A DNA stretch of 64,000 bases from Tildeniella nuda ZEHNDER 1965/U140 (lineage in GTDB: Bacteria; Cyanobacteriota; Cyanobacteriia; Leptolyngbyales; Leptolyngbyaceae), in the NCBI GenBank assembly GCA_019358895.1, contig JAHHIG010000003.1:248001-312000 (forward strand), written 5' to 3'. Shown one piece after another: positions 19,995-28,644 of this stretch. The notes under the pieces were generated by a model, which made no database searches, was not told the origin of the DNA, and saw nothing but the letters and a program-made list of their open reading frames with translations. The translations under genes were made by a program, and so were the position numbers. Each line of letters begins with the position of its first letter. The first letter of the stretch is position 1.

Positions 19995-21116
19995 ATGCTT
20001 TCCCACGTCACTGTCGCCCGTTTTCTCTCTGACGCTTCTCGTCGATCGCTCCTAAGCCAGGGAATGAGCGTTGTTAGCGCCGTTGCTATTCTCAGTGGTG
20101 GCACCGTCTGGGCACAGTCCGCTGATCTGGTCGTGGAGTCTGCTCCCGAAAGCACTACACCTCCTTCAAGCTTAGAAACCCCTCAGCCGTCTTCCGCTCC
20201 GCCCAGCGCGATCGCGCCTGCTGCACCAGAGGCGTTTCCAACGGTAGAAGCGCCGCTCAGCACTGACCTTAAAGTCGTAGCGCCAACCGCTGCTAGTGGT
20301 GCAGACGATCGCTACATTGATTCCACTAGTTACAACATTGGTGCAACGGAGCCGAGCGGCAGTGTTGCTCGGCGACCCCAACTGCCGAATGTAGCGTCAC
20401 CGCTTAATGTTGGTTCGACAGCCGTCGTTGATTACAACGTCACGTCTGGTCGTGCCGTCCCTTCTGTGAAGGACTACTATTACCGCACCTTGCGCCCACC
20501 CGCAATCTTGAGCAATGGTAATATTCGTCTCATTTTTCCCCTCTCGATTCCAGCGCCCATTACCTCTCTCTTTGGTTGGCGTACACATCCTATTGAGGGC
20601 GGGCAACGCTTTCACTCAGGTACTGATCTAGGCGCACCCATGGGAACGCCCGTCCTTGCAGCCTATGCGGGTAAAGTAGCCTTGGCTGATTTTCTGGGCG
20701 GTTATGGCTTAGCTGTTGCCGTCGAGCACAACAAAGGCACTCAGCAAACGCTTTATGGGCACTTATCCGAAATTTTTGTGAAGCCCGGTGAATGGGTGAA
20801 ACAAGGAATGGTCATTGGAAGAGTCGGCAGCACAGGGTTATCGACTGGACCACACCTGCACTTTGAGTTTCGCCAACTGACCGCAGAGGGATGGGTTGCA
20901 ATGGATCCTGGCGCGCAGTTGGAATATGCCCTGGCACAATTGGTGAAATCGTTTGACTTTGCTCAAGCTACGGGGGCAGGACTGGGCTTGGGTGGTCGTC
21001 TTGGCGCTGTAAATGTGGGTGCTAAGGGCGACATTACGTTGCAAGTAGAGGAACTGAAGAAGCTTAGCCAACGAGAGGATCTGAAAAAGCCAAACAGTGC
21101 GGCAGATGCAGGTTGA
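19995..21116 (+). CDS. M23-family metallopeptidase (LytM-like)
   Basis: A peptidoglycan endopeptidase-type protein of 373 aa. The ATG at 19995 is preceded by AAGGA and opens a signal peptide (LLSQGMSVVSAVAILSGG); upstream in-frame starts at 19929 (TTG) and 19938 are less likely. The C-terminal M23 domain has the zinc ligands: GWRTHPIEGGQRFHSGTDLG (H and HxxxD) and HLHFEFR (HxH). A long Pro/Ala/Ser-rich segment precedes the domain. It lies 76 bp after the TolC-like gene, and its 3' end overlaps the DUF2358 gene, so the three may be co-transcribed. It acts in the periplasm on cell-wall cross-links, or as a regulator of amidases. Confidence 0.85.
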   Translation: MLSHVTVARFLSDASRRSLLSQGMSVVSAVAILSGGTVWAQSADLVVESAPESTTPPSSLETPQPSSAPPSAIAPAAPEAFPTVEAPLSTDLKVVAPTAASGADDRYIDSTSYNIGATEPSGSVARRPQLPNVASPLNVGSTAVVDYNVTSGRAVPSVKDYYYRTLRPPAILSNGNIRLIFPLSIPAPITSLFGWRTHPIEGGQRFHSGTDLGAPMGTPVLAAYAGKVALADFLGGYGLAVAVEHNKGTQQTLYGHLSEIFVKPGEWVKQGMVIGRVGSTGLSTGPHLHFEFRQLTAEGWVAMDPGAQLEYALAQLVKSFDFAQATGAGLGLGGRLGAVNVGAKGDITLQVEELKKLSQREDLKKPNSAADAG

Positions 21117-21513
21117 ACGAACGATCGCAACCCTTCAGCACGAGTTACCAACGCTGTTTGAGCGTGATCTTTCCTACGACATCTACAGTCGAGACGTTGA
21201 GTTTAGCGATCCCGTGAATCGGTTCAAGGGCAAGTTCAACTACCGCATCATCTTCTGGACGCTGCGGTTTCATGGTCGCCTCTTCTTCACTGACCTTCAT
21301 TTTGACCTGCACAACGCTCACCAAGCCTCTCCAGAAACCATTCGTGCCGATTGGACTGTACGCGGCACCTTGCGACTGCCCTGGAAGGCAAAGCTTTTTT
21401 TCAACGGTTATTCAATCTATACGCTGAACCCGGATGGCTTGATCAGAACGCACGTTGACACCTGGGATCGATCGCCTGGAGCCATTTTGAGGCAGTTTGT
21501 TCAGGCGGGCTAA
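21106..21513 (+). CDS. DUF2358 protein (SnoaL-like fold)
   Basis: A 135-aa protein of the DUF2358 family, common in cyanobacteria and plastids. Recognisable segments are LFERDLSYDIYSRDVEFSDP and FFNGYSIYTLNPDGLI, then HVDTWDR. The fold is NTF2/SnoaL-like, but no enzymatic function is established. It starts inside the end of the M23 gene (ATG at 21106, 11-bp overlap), consistent with translational coupling. Confidence 0.75.
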   Translation: MQVERTIATLQHELPTLFERDLSYDIYSRDVEFSDPVNRFKGKFNYRIIFWTLRFHGRLFFTDLHFDLHNAHQASPETIRADWTVRGTLRLPWKAKLFFNGYSIYTLNPDGLIRTHVDTWDRSPGAILRQFVQAG

Positions 21514-21514
21514 G

Positions 21515-21630
21515 AGCGGTCAGCTATCAGCGGTCAGCGCTCAGCCATGAGGAGAAGACAGCTTTTTCCTCCACTCCACTGCCAAAGCCTCTCGTCATGC
21601 TTAAAAGCTGATAGCTGATAGCTGATCACT
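21515..21630. repeat. CTATCAGC/GCTGATAG repeat cluster
   Basis: After the DUF2358 stop there are copies of CGGTCAGCTATCAGC. They are matched about 80 bp later by the complement (AGCTGATAGCTGATAGCTGAT), giving a large imperfect inverted repeat. The same units recur at 26458-26520. They lie between convergent genes, so they may also act as a terminator. Confidence 0.7.
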
Positions 21631-21632
21631 TC

Positions 21633-22799
21633 TCAAGTAATCGGTAGCTTCAACCAGGTGGAAAGCTCGTACGCCAGCCAGTCTAACTCTGGTATTGTCA
21701 ACGGCGGATTACTTCGGAGTTCATATTTCTGGGTGCCAGCCCAAACCGCAAGGTGAGGTTCAGCATTGCCCTGTTCGCTTTCTTTGCGATACTCTAACCG
21801 ACTAATTTGTGTGCGTAGTGATGTTTGAGAACGTCCAGACTGGAAACCTAACCGTTTGCTAGTGAGAGAAATGTGCTGCTGGTCGATTTGGAGGTGGGCT
21901 TGTCCTAAAATCGATGGCATGAGGATTTCAAGGCTGGTAGACGCTTTGGTAAGGAAAACTTTGGTGTCACTGGGCTTGGCTACGGGTGCGATCGCGCTTG
22001 GTTTTCCAGTGCCCTGCTCTAGTGCCATAAGCGCTTCTTGAGCTGACTGCACCCGATAGTCTAGATTCGGATCGGTTAACCAGCCAAGCCATTCTGCATA
22101 CGCGGGGCTGAGGTTAGCAATTTTCTCAAAGTCTAGCTTCATGCCTTTGTGCGGCAGGCTAGAAGGATGTGTACCCGCCAGCATTGTCGTGAGCGTTGCG
22201 CCCAAACTGTAAAGGTCTGACGCTGGAATCGCACGTCCACTAAATTGTTCAGGCGGCATGTAACCATAGGTGCCGACCACTGTAAAAGCGCTGGTGTCGC
22301 CGCTATTTTTCAGCGATTTAACCGAGCCAAAATCGACTAAGTAAGCCTGACGGTTTGCCAGCAGAATGTTGCTGGGCTTGATGTCTCGATGCACGATCGG
22401 TGGCTGTTGCCCATGCAGATAGATGAGAATGTGCAGTAGTGCTTTAGCAAGCTGTTTCGTTTCTGCTTCTGTAAAAAGCCGCTGTTCTTGTAAACATTGC
22501 TCTAGCGATTTGCCTTCAACGTAGGTTTGGATGAGCGCAAGCGCCTTATCGTTGGGCAGTTGATGTTCAAAAAAGCCCAGATAGCGCGGGATCGACGGAT
22601 GCGAAAGGGACTTGAGGGTCTCCACCTCGCGCTCGAAGAGCTTCAGATCATCCCATTCAAGCGCCTCATCCAAAAACAGGAGCTTGATCACAACCCGCTC
22701 TTGCGTAGTCGTGTCACGGGCAAGCAGTGTCCAGCGCCCAGTTTGTTTACCAATCTGTCGTTCTACTTCGTAGCGATCGCCCAGTATCTGACCAGCCAT
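21633..22799 (-). CDS. Serine/threonine protein kinase
   Basis: A Hanks-type kinase of 388 aa. The ATP lysine is Lys39 (VVIKLL), the catalytic loop is HRDIKPSN (137-144) and the metal-binding motif is DFG (156-158), followed by GTYGYMPPEQ in the activation segment. The glycine-rich loop is IGKQTGRW. The C-terminal 120 residues form a separate beta-rich module that is not a PASTA domain and has no membrane segment, so this is probably a cytosolic kinase. Substrates are unknown. Confidence 0.88.
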   Translation of the reverse strand: MAGQILGDRYEVERQIGKQTGRWTLLARDTTTQERVVIKLLFLDEALEWDDLKLFEREVETLKSLSHPSIPRYLGFFEHQLPNDKALALIQTYVEGKSLEQCLQEQRLFTEAETKQLAKALLHILIYLHGQQPPIVHRDIKPSNILLANRQAYLVDFGSVKSLKNSGDTSAFTVVGTYGYMPPEQFSGRAIPASDLYSLGATLTTMLAGTHPSSLPHKGMKLDFEKIANLSPAYAEWLGWLTDPNLDYRVQSAQEALMALEQGTGKPSAIAPVAKPSDTKVFLTKASTSLEILMPSILGQAHLQIDQQHISLTSKRLGFQSGRSQTSLRTQISRLEYRKESEQGNAEPHLAVWAGTQKYELRSNPPLTIPELDWLAYELSTWLKLPIT

Positions 22800-22872
22800 C
22801 GTCTATTACCAGTGCTTATAGGTTGGTTATAACCCCCCTAACGCCGTTCCGCAACGGGATATTTGAGGGTAT

Positions 22873-23727
22873 TCAGGGTTCAGCGTGATGGCGGCGGAGA
22901 AAGGGCAGCAGCGCATCGCTAACTTTTTCGTGCCAATCTTCTTGAGGGTAATGCCCCACTTCTTCTAGCTCTACCAACTCTGCATCAGGGAGGGCATGGG
23001 TGAACTGTTTGGCGATGTCTAGCCGTAGCCACGGATCACGCATACCCCACGCCACCAGTATAGGTTGCTTCCACTGCTGAAAGCCTGCTTCGATTTCTGC
23101 TGTCACCTGTTGAAGCTGTAGATTCTGAATCGTTGCCAGCAGCGCCCGCCCTGCGTCAGAACTTCTCAAAAATGGTCGTCGGTAAATATCGAGATCAGCG
23201 TCTTCAACGCGATAGCCACCAGCACCTTCCAGGGCACGATCGACTAACAGTGGATCTTGCGTCATCATGTCGCCCACCAGCGGTATGCCCAATTGCCGCA
23301 GCTTCCAGGGCAGTTTTGCGGCTGTCGTTAAGGGTGCGTTGAGAATGGCGAGACGATCGATCTGCTCTGGGTGGCGCAGCGCATATTGCAGCCCAACGGA
23401 ACCCAAAAACCCTTGTACAACGAGCGTAAACCGCTCAATGTTCATGGCTTGGAGAAACGCCTCCAGCGCTTCGAGAAATGCCTCTGGAGTGTAGGCAAAA
23501 TCGCGCCGATCGGGCTGCGCCGAAAAGCCAGAGCCAATCCAGTCAGGCGCGATCGCTCGAAAGCCTTGATTTGCCAAAGTTGGTAGAATTTTGCGCCAGC
23601 TATAGCTCTGGGCTGGAATGCCATGCAGCAATACCACGGGCACGCGATCGCTACTGTTGAGCGGCAGCGCTTCGCGATAAAACCATGTCAGTTTGCCGAC
23701 CTCAATCCAGTTATCGCCTGTTGCCAC
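22873..23727 (-). CDS. Alpha/beta hydrolase fold protein, atypical nucleophile elbow
   Basis: A 284-aa alpha/beta hydrolase resembling haloalkane-dehalogenase and epoxide-hydrolase relatives. It has the oxyanion-hole HGIPAQSYSW, DWIGSGFS, the late acid region AWGMRDPWL and a His in EEVGHYPQED. The position of the nucleophile elbow reads VVQGFLGSVG instead of VxQDWGG or GxSxG, so the expected Asp/Ser is Gly. The enzyme may use another residue or be non-catalytic. It is transcribed upstream of and towards the kinase gene (73 bp), possibly co-transcribed. Confidence 0.75.
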   Translation of the reverse strand: MATGDNWIEVGKLTWFYREALPLNSSDRVPVVLLHGIPAQSYSWRKILPTLANQGFRAIAPDWIGSGFSAQPDRRDFAYTPEAFLEALEAFLQAMNIERFTLVVQGFLGSVGLQYALRHPEQIDRLAILNAPLTTAAKLPWKLRQLGIPLVGDMMTQDPLLVDRALEGAGGYRVEDADLDIYRRPFLRSSDAGRALLATIQNLQLQQVTAEIEAGFQQWKQPILVAWGMRDPWLRLDIAKQFTHALPDAELVELEEVGHYPQEDWHEKVSDALLPFLRRHHAEP

Positions 23728-23967
23728 AATATTTTCTACGCTACGTTCTGTCGTCTGAGCTTACCGCCTGACGGGATCGTAGAGCAAGTTGCCATACAGT
23801 TCTGTCTTGCTGTCGAGAGAGACGCTTGGTGTGAAGCTTGTTCGCCGATTGCGGCAACAATGGAGGACGTAAAGTTTTATCAAACTCACTTTTTGTAGCT
23901 TTAGATACAGAATTTTCTGTTATATTGGTAGTCAGGAGCAATAAATAAAAAAGAAGGAAATTAAATC

Positions 23968-24123
23968 ATGTCTACCCAAGATCAAGCACGCGCTTTAATG
24001 TCCCGCCATCAGCACGTTGCTAAAAACCGTGAACAGTCTGCCTTGAGCCGTATGGCTGCCGAAATTGGCGTTTCTAGCGAAGCGGCTGTGCGGAACCAAC
24101 CTCGTAGTGCTGGCATGAGCTAA
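23968..24123 (+). CDS. Small conserved-looking protein, 51 aa
   Basis: An ORF of 51 codons starting MSTQDQARALMSRHQHVAKN and ending RNQPRSAGMS. It has a good Shine-Dalgarno (AGAAGGA, 8 nt upstream), an AT-rich promoter-like upstream region and a strong terminator hairpin just after it, all signs of a real, separately transcribed gene. It is Ala/Arg/Gln-rich and probably helical, with no membrane segment. I do not recognise the family; it looks like one of the short cyanobacterial hypothetical proteins. Confidence 0.65.
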   Translation: MSTQDQARALMSRHQHVAKNREQSALSRMAAEIGVSSEAAVRNQPRSAGMS

Positions 24124-24155
24124 GCAGCAGTTTGCTGCCTGCATTTAATTTGTGT

Positions 24156-24189
24156 AGAAAAGGGTTCCCTCATGAGGGAACCCTTTTCT
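24156..24189. terminator. Perfect 34-bp palindrome, bidirectional terminator
   Basis: Two 17-base perfectly complementary arms (AGAAAAGGGTTCCCTCA and its complement) with no loop bases. A-rich and T-rich ends make it rho-independent-like in both directions. It lies between the 51-aa ORF and the convergent cysteine desulfurase gene. Confidence 0.85.
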
Positions 24190-24218
24190 GTTGCTACACC
24201 TGTGCTGTGGCGGATGCT

Positions 24219-25382
24219 TCAAACGGTAGCAACCTGACGCAACGATCGAATCGTCGCGATCGCGCACTCTGCGACCCGATCGATCTCCGCTATTGTATTG
24301 AACCGTCCAATCCCAAATCGTATCGATGCATAGGCAAGGGCATCTGATTGCCCCAGGGCTTGTAAAACATGGGATGGTGCCGTTTTAACAGATGAGCAGG
24401 CAGAACCAGAAGAAACCGCAACCACAGGCTGTAACCCCAACAGCAACGCTTGTCCGTCAATGCCTGCAACGCTGATGTTCAAATTTCCGCCTAACCGTTG
24501 AGTCGCATGACCGTTCAACTGCACTCCATCCAGCACGTTCAGCTTTTGCCAGAGGCGATCGCGTAGTCGTGTCACCCGCTCAGTTTCACTCGGCATGTCT
24601 CCAATGGCTAACTCGACGGCTTTCGCAAAACCGACTAATTGAGGGGTTGGCAGTGTGCCCGATCGCAGCCCGCGCTCGTGTCCACCACCATGCAGTTGGG
24701 GTGCCAACTGGACTCTAGGGCTGCGTCGCCGCACGTACAGAGCGCCAATGCCTTTCGGTCCATACACTTTGTGGGCAGTCAGCGACATCAGATCAATCTG
24801 CATCGCCTCTACGTCGAGAGGAATTTTGCCGATCGCCTGTGCTGCGTCTGTATGAAACAGCACCTGATGGGCGCGACAGAGTGCCCCGATCGCGGCTAAC
24901 GGCTGTAAGACCCCAATCTCGTTGTTGGCTGCCATCACAGACACCAGGATCGTATCCGATCGCAGCGCTTGCTCTAAAGTTGTCAAGGCGAGCAGTCCAT
25001 CCTGTTGCACAGACAGCACCGTTACTTCAAAGCCCAAAGCTTGCAGATAGCGGCAGGGATCAAGCACCGCACTATGCTCAGTGGCAACGGTGATAATGTG
25101 TCGCCCCTTGCTAATGTATGCCTCTGCTACACCTTTGATTGCCAGGTTGTTTGCCTCAGTCGCACCACTGGTAAACACAAGCTCTTCTGGCTGTGCCTCG
25201 ATCGCGGCGGCTAAGGTCTCTCTCGCTTGCTGCACAGCGGCTTCAGCTTCCCAACCGTAGAGGTGGTTGACACTCGCGGCGTTACCAAAGTGCTCTGTAA
25301 AGTAAGGAAGCATGGCAGCCAGCACACGCTGATCAACGGGCGTTGTGGCATTACAGTCTAAGTAGATTGGGCGCTGAGCCAT
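24219..25382 (-). CDS. Cysteine desulfurase (NifS/IscS family)
   Basis: A PLP enzyme of 387 aa that removes sulfur from cysteine for Fe-S cluster and thio-cofactor assembly. It begins IYLDCNATTPVD. The PLP lysine is Lys205 in TAHKVYGPKG, and the persulfide cysteine is Cys329 in SSGSACSS, with the short loop of the group I (NifS/IscS) type. GGGHERGLRSGT is the phosphate/substrate-binding segment. No isc/suf/nif genes lie next to it, so it is a stand-alone desulfurase. Confidence 0.9.
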   Translation of the reverse strand: MAQRPIYLDCNATTPVDQRVLAAMLPYFTEHFGNAASVNHLYGWEAEAAVQQARETLAAAIEAQPEELVFTSGATEANNLAIKGVAEAYISKGRHIITVATEHSAVLDPCRYLQALGFEVTVLSVQQDGLLALTTLEQALRSDTILVSVMAANNEIGVLQPLAAIGALCRAHQVLFHTDAAQAIGKIPLDVEAMQIDLMSLTAHKVYGPKGIGALYVRRRSPRVQLAPQLHGGGHERGLRSGTLPTPQLVGFAKAVELAIGDMPSETERVTRLRDRLWQKLNVLDGVQLNGHATQRLGGNLNISVAGIDGQALLLGLQPVVAVSSGSACSSVKTAPSHVLQALGQSDALAYASIRFGIGRFNTIAEIDRVAECAIATIRSLRQVATV

Positions 25383-25587
25383 GCGAACCTCTCAAGTCAT
25401 GTCGCAGATTCTCATAGTCTAGGCGATCGCTTCTGCAGTCAGCGATCGTGACACAGTGCACCATAGTTTTACCCGTGAGTGATTGACGGCAATCCTTTAC
25501 CTTCCTAAGATGAGAGATAAGATTAAAGAGTGTAAAGAAAGATTACGCTTTTCATCCGTCAATTCTTACAGCCAGCTAATATTTCCC

Positions 25588-26442
25588 ATGTCCATTTCTC
25601 ATGCTTTTGTTACAGGGCGATCGCTACAGCCTCAAGTCAAACAACTCTTGCATTGCACAGCCGTTCTTTTACTAGCTGTCTGCCTCTGGGTCTGTCCGCT
25701 CAACGGTTTGACGCGTTCAGCCGCCTACGCCTTCAACAACCCAGAGTTATTACCAGACGTGCAAACGCCCATTATCGACTTAGCAAAAGCGCTGACGGGT
25801 GAACAGGAAGCAACGCTGGCGAAAGATTTGGAACGCTTCGAGGCAGAAACCGGGTGGAAGCTACGGGTGCTGACTCAGTTTGAGCGGACACCAGGCATTG
25901 CGGTCAAAGACTATTGGGGACTCGATGACCACAGTGTCCTGCTTGTGGCTGATCCACGCGGAGGCAATCTCCTTAACTTCAGCGTTGGGGATGACTTTTA
26001 CCCGCTGATGCCGCGTACCTTCTGGATTGAATTGCAGACCCGTTTTGGCAATCAGTTCTTTGTGCGTGAACATGGTGAAGACCAATCGATTTTAGAAGCA
26101 CTAGAGTCGATCAAGCTATGCCTGCGTCGAGGTGGCTGTCTGGTAGTGCCTGGTTTGCCTCCAGAGCAGTGGATTCTTACCCTCATTACGTCGATCGTGG
26201 GCGGTGTGGTGTGTGGTTTTGCCGCCAAGCCGCGTAAAGAAGGACAGATTGTAGCGTGGCAGTGGGCGCTGATTTTCTCGCCGCTATGGGGCATTCTCTT
26301 CATTGCCTTTGGCATTGGTCCTGTCGTCACCCGTACCTCTGATTGGCTACCGCTGTTCCGTAATATTGCTGGCTTTGTGGTGGGTGCGCTGGCTGCCTTT
26401 CTGGTGCCTGTGCTCAGCCGCACTCCTTCATCAGACGCTTAA
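25588..26442 (+). CDS. TPM-domain protein (Psb32/TLP18.3-like)
   Basis: A membrane-anchored TPM-domain protein of 284 aa. The N-terminus from the ATG at 25588 has an export segment (LLHCTAVLLLAVCLWV). The domain begins with the characteristic TPIIDLAKALTGEQEATLAK and contains WKLRVLTQFERTPGI and VLLVADPRGGNLLNFSVGD. Two or three transmembrane segments follow (from about 205). The family includes the photosystem II repair protein Psb32/TLP18.3, so a thylakoid role is likely. A TTG at 25483 extends the frame but lacks a plausible signal. Confidence 0.75.
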   Translation: MSISHAFVTGRSLQPQVKQLLHCTAVLLLAVCLWVCPLNGLTRSAAYAFNNPELLPDVQTPIIDLAKALTGEQEATLAKDLERFEAETGWKLRVLTQFERTPGIAVKDYWGLDDHSVLLVADPRGGNLLNFSVGDDFYPLMPRTFWIELQTRFGNQFFVREHGEDQSILEALESIKLCLRRGGCLVVPGLPPEQWILTLITSIVGGVVCGFAAKPRKEGQIVAWQWALIFSPLWGILFIAFGIGPVVTRTSDWLPLFRNIAGFVVGALAAFLVPVLSRTPSSDA

Positions 26443-26457
26443 GGAGTATGGCTCTAG

Positions 26458-26520
26458 CAGTCAGCTATCAGCCGTCAGCTCAAAGGAACGCTGATAGCTG
26501 ATAGCTGATAGCTGACCGTC
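26458..26520. repeat. CTATCAGC/GCTGATAG octamer repeats
   Basis: CAGTCAGCTATCAGCCGTCAGC is followed by (GCTGATA)x3-type repeats, giving an inverted structure just after the TPM gene. Same repeat family as at 21515-21630. Confidence 0.75.
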
Positions 26521-26599
26521 ACTCAGTAGGCTGATCGAGATGTCTAATGTTAGGCTCATAGCAGTTCGTTATCCGCGATCGTGCCTATTCACCACACCC

Positions 26600-27376
26600 A
26601 TGCTCATTCCACTTACCCGTAAGACGTTTGAAAATTTGATTCCCGCGGTGGCTACAGGTCCGCAATACGTCTACTGCTGGGGAAAGTTTCCCGCGTTGCT
26701 GCTACGCTTGCTGGTTTCGCTTGTGGGCGTGACGATCGTCTTATTGCTGGGTGGTCTTCTGGGCGAGAGCTTTGGCTTCATTCGTTTTTTGCTCGGCATT
26801 GTCGTTGGGCTGTATTGGCTGTGGGGACCCGTACTGTGGTCGAGCCTGAAAAATATTGAGGCGCGCAAATATCCCTACAGTGGTTTTTGGCAAGGCGAAG
26901 TGGTTGATGTCTATGCCACAGAGGAACTGATTGGCAAAGAGGAAACGGTCAATGAGCGCGGCGAGTTGGTCATTGTTGAAAACCGTGAGCGCCGCTTGAA
27001 CTTAGTGGTGGGTGATGAGACGGGCTTTACGAGTCGTCTACAGGTGCCGCTGAAGCGCTACCATCAGGCGATCGCGATCGGCGATGCGGCAGAGATGCTA
27101 GTGATGTCTAACCGAGGCGATCTGGGTCGCATTAGCAAAACTTCAGATATTTATGTTCCCAGTCACAACATTTGGGTCAGTGATTACCCGCTATTGCTGC
27201 ATGAGTCGTTTGTTGAAGTCAGCCGCAGACTAAATGCACGCAACCGTAGCAACCAGTTTGAACCAGAGCCTGACCTGCCCTCACAAGAGCGGTATGACAG
27301 TGGTGGTGGCGCGATCGAGCTAAGCCGTCGCCCTCGTCGGCGATCGCCGCGTAGCCGACCCTCGATCGACTGGTAA
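26600..27376 (+). CDS. Conserved cyanobacterial membrane protein
   Basis: A 258-aa protein with two or three transmembrane segments near the N-terminus (LLLRLLVSLVGVTIVLLLGG and FIRFLLGIVVGLYWLWG), then a cytoplasmic beta-rich domain (VGDETGFTSRLQVPL) and an Arg/Ser-rich tail. Cyanobacterial homologues are often labelled 'phosphate ABC transporter permease', but I see no ABC-permease signature such as EAA. The ATG at 26600 gives the natural start; 26540 adds 20 unlikely residues. Function unknown. Confidence 0.65.
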   Translation: MLIPLTRKTFENLIPAVATGPQYVYCWGKFPALLLRLLVSLVGVTIVLLLGGLLGESFGFIRFLLGIVVGLYWLWGPVLWSSLKNIEARKYPYSGFWQGEVVDVYATEELIGKEETVNERGELVIVENRERRLNLVVGDETGFTSRLQVPLKRYHQAIAIGDAAEMLVMSNRGDLGRISKTSDIYVPSHNIWVSDYPLLLHESFVEVSRRLNARNRSNQFEPEPDLPSQERYDSGGGAIELSRRPRRRSPRSRPSIDW

Positions 27377-27428
27377 AAAGGAGTGTGCTGCTGGAACTGC
27401 TAGTGAAGCCCCTGCAATGCACGTTACG

Positions 27429-28052
27429 TCACCCCTTCTGTTCGCGCCCGTAGGCTTGCCATGCCAGGTCAACCAAGCCGTTGACGATCGCGGCAGCTAC
27501 AACAGCGCTACCTTTGCGTCCAGCAATCCGAATGTGTGGAATCAGTGAATCTGCTAACCGCTCCTTTGCCGTTTCCACATCGATAAACCCAGAAGGAGTC
27601 GCAATAATCAGCGCTGGGCGAATCTCTTCTGCCTCAATCAAATCGACTAATGCAGTGAGTGCTGTTTGTGCCTGACCCACCACAAAAACGCCTTCTGGGT
27701 AGCGTCGAGCTAACGTTTCAATGCCCCACGCAGCACGAGTCTTTTCCTTTTGCGGACGGGTCAGCGCTTCCATACTGCAATAGACCGGGTTGGCAAAGGT
27801 ATTCTGAATGTTGGTCGTGATACCCACTTGCACCATCGGCACATCTACTACGATCGTGCTACGGGCTGCAAGAGCCGCCGCTCCAGACTGTAGCGCTGCG
27901 TCTGAGAAGCGCACCAGCGACTTATATTCAAAATCAGCCGTTGCGTAGATGACCCGTCGCACAAGTTCATATTCGGCTGGTGAGAAGATGTGTTCACCAA
28001 TCTCGCGATCGATAATCGCCAGACTTTGAGCGTCCGTTGTGTGCCATTCCAT
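27429..28052 (-). CDS. cobH: Precorrin-8X methylmutase
   Basis: A 207-aa enzyme of the CobH/CbiC family that moves the C-11 methyl group to C-12 to form hydrogenobyrinate or cobyrinate in cobalamin biosynthesis. Recognisable segments are RVIYATADFEYKSLVRFS, IVVDVPMVQVGI, ATPSGFIDVETAKERL and RKGSAVVAAAIVNGLVDLA. The full family length is present. No other cob genes are adjacent, as is usual in cyanobacteria. Confidence 0.9.
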   Translation of the reverse strand: MEWHTTDAQSLAIIDREIGEHIFSPAEYELVRRVIYATADFEYKSLVRFSDAALQSGAAALAARSTIVVDVPMVQVGITTNIQNTFANPVYCSMEALTRPQKEKTRAAWGIETLARRYPEGVFVVGQAQTALTALVDLIEAEEIRPALIIATPSGFIDVETAKERLADSLIPHIRIAGRKGSAVVAAAIVNGLVDLAWQAYGREQKG

Positions 28053-28140
28053 CGCAACCCTTTCTGAAAAATATTTGCCCTGTGGTAATTAGCCTACACT
28101 TGCCAGACCAAAATGGCGACAATTTACGCGATCGCTGTAT

Positions 28141-28262
28141 CTATAGCAGTCCTGAATCATTTGTGAGCAAGACTGAATTAGTTAGCGGTCAGCTTTTTTG
28201 CTGACCGCTAATTGCTGACCGCTCATACAGCGCCATTCTCATCATTCAAACCGGATCGCCAC
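28141..28262. repeat. MITE-like element, copy B
   Basis: Second copy of the element at 9717-9846. It begins CTATAGCAGTCCTGAATCAT and carries GTGAGCAAGACTG and ATTCTCATCATTCAAA. The right end is decayed (GGATCGCCACG). The core forms a hairpin of TTAGCGGTCAGC and GCTGACCGCTAA. Confidence 0.75.
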
Positions 28263-28436
28263 GTTGCAGTAAGGCTGAAGGGACACCGTCCTTACAATGA
28301 ACCAGTTAGCTAACACTTATTTAGGAATAAGCGTTTAGTCGCCGAGATTCGTTCAAGGTATTTTATGAGTTTGAACTTGTCGCTTAAAGTTCACAAATAC
28401 GACTAAGTAGGAAGGTTCAACTAAATATAAAATCTG

Positions 28437-28535
28437 CGTAGGATGGGTATAGCCTTCGGCATTCAAGAAAAGTGAAGCGTAACCCATGCTGCTAAAGGTT
28501 TTGATGCGTTACGGCTATGCTTAACACATCCTACG
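28437..28535. repeat. REP/MITE-like inverted repeat
   Basis: CGTAGGATGGGT at 28437 pairs with ACACATCCTACG at 28524 (11 of 12), enclosing about 75 bp. It belongs to the common 'GTAGGATGGGTTA...TAACACATCCTAC' type of cyanobacterial dispersed repeat. Confidence 0.65.
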
Positions 28536-28644
28536 TTTAATTTCACCCAGCTACTTAGGGTAGTGAATTAACGCGGCTTTAGAGATCGCTAGCAGCAACC
28601 GTTTGTCCTTAAACGTAGCTTTATAAAGGCTGGATTCTACCCTT

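Noticed and set aside
26600-27376. Phosphate ABC transporter permease
   Set aside because: This is a common database label for the family, but no permease motif or ABC partner is visible.
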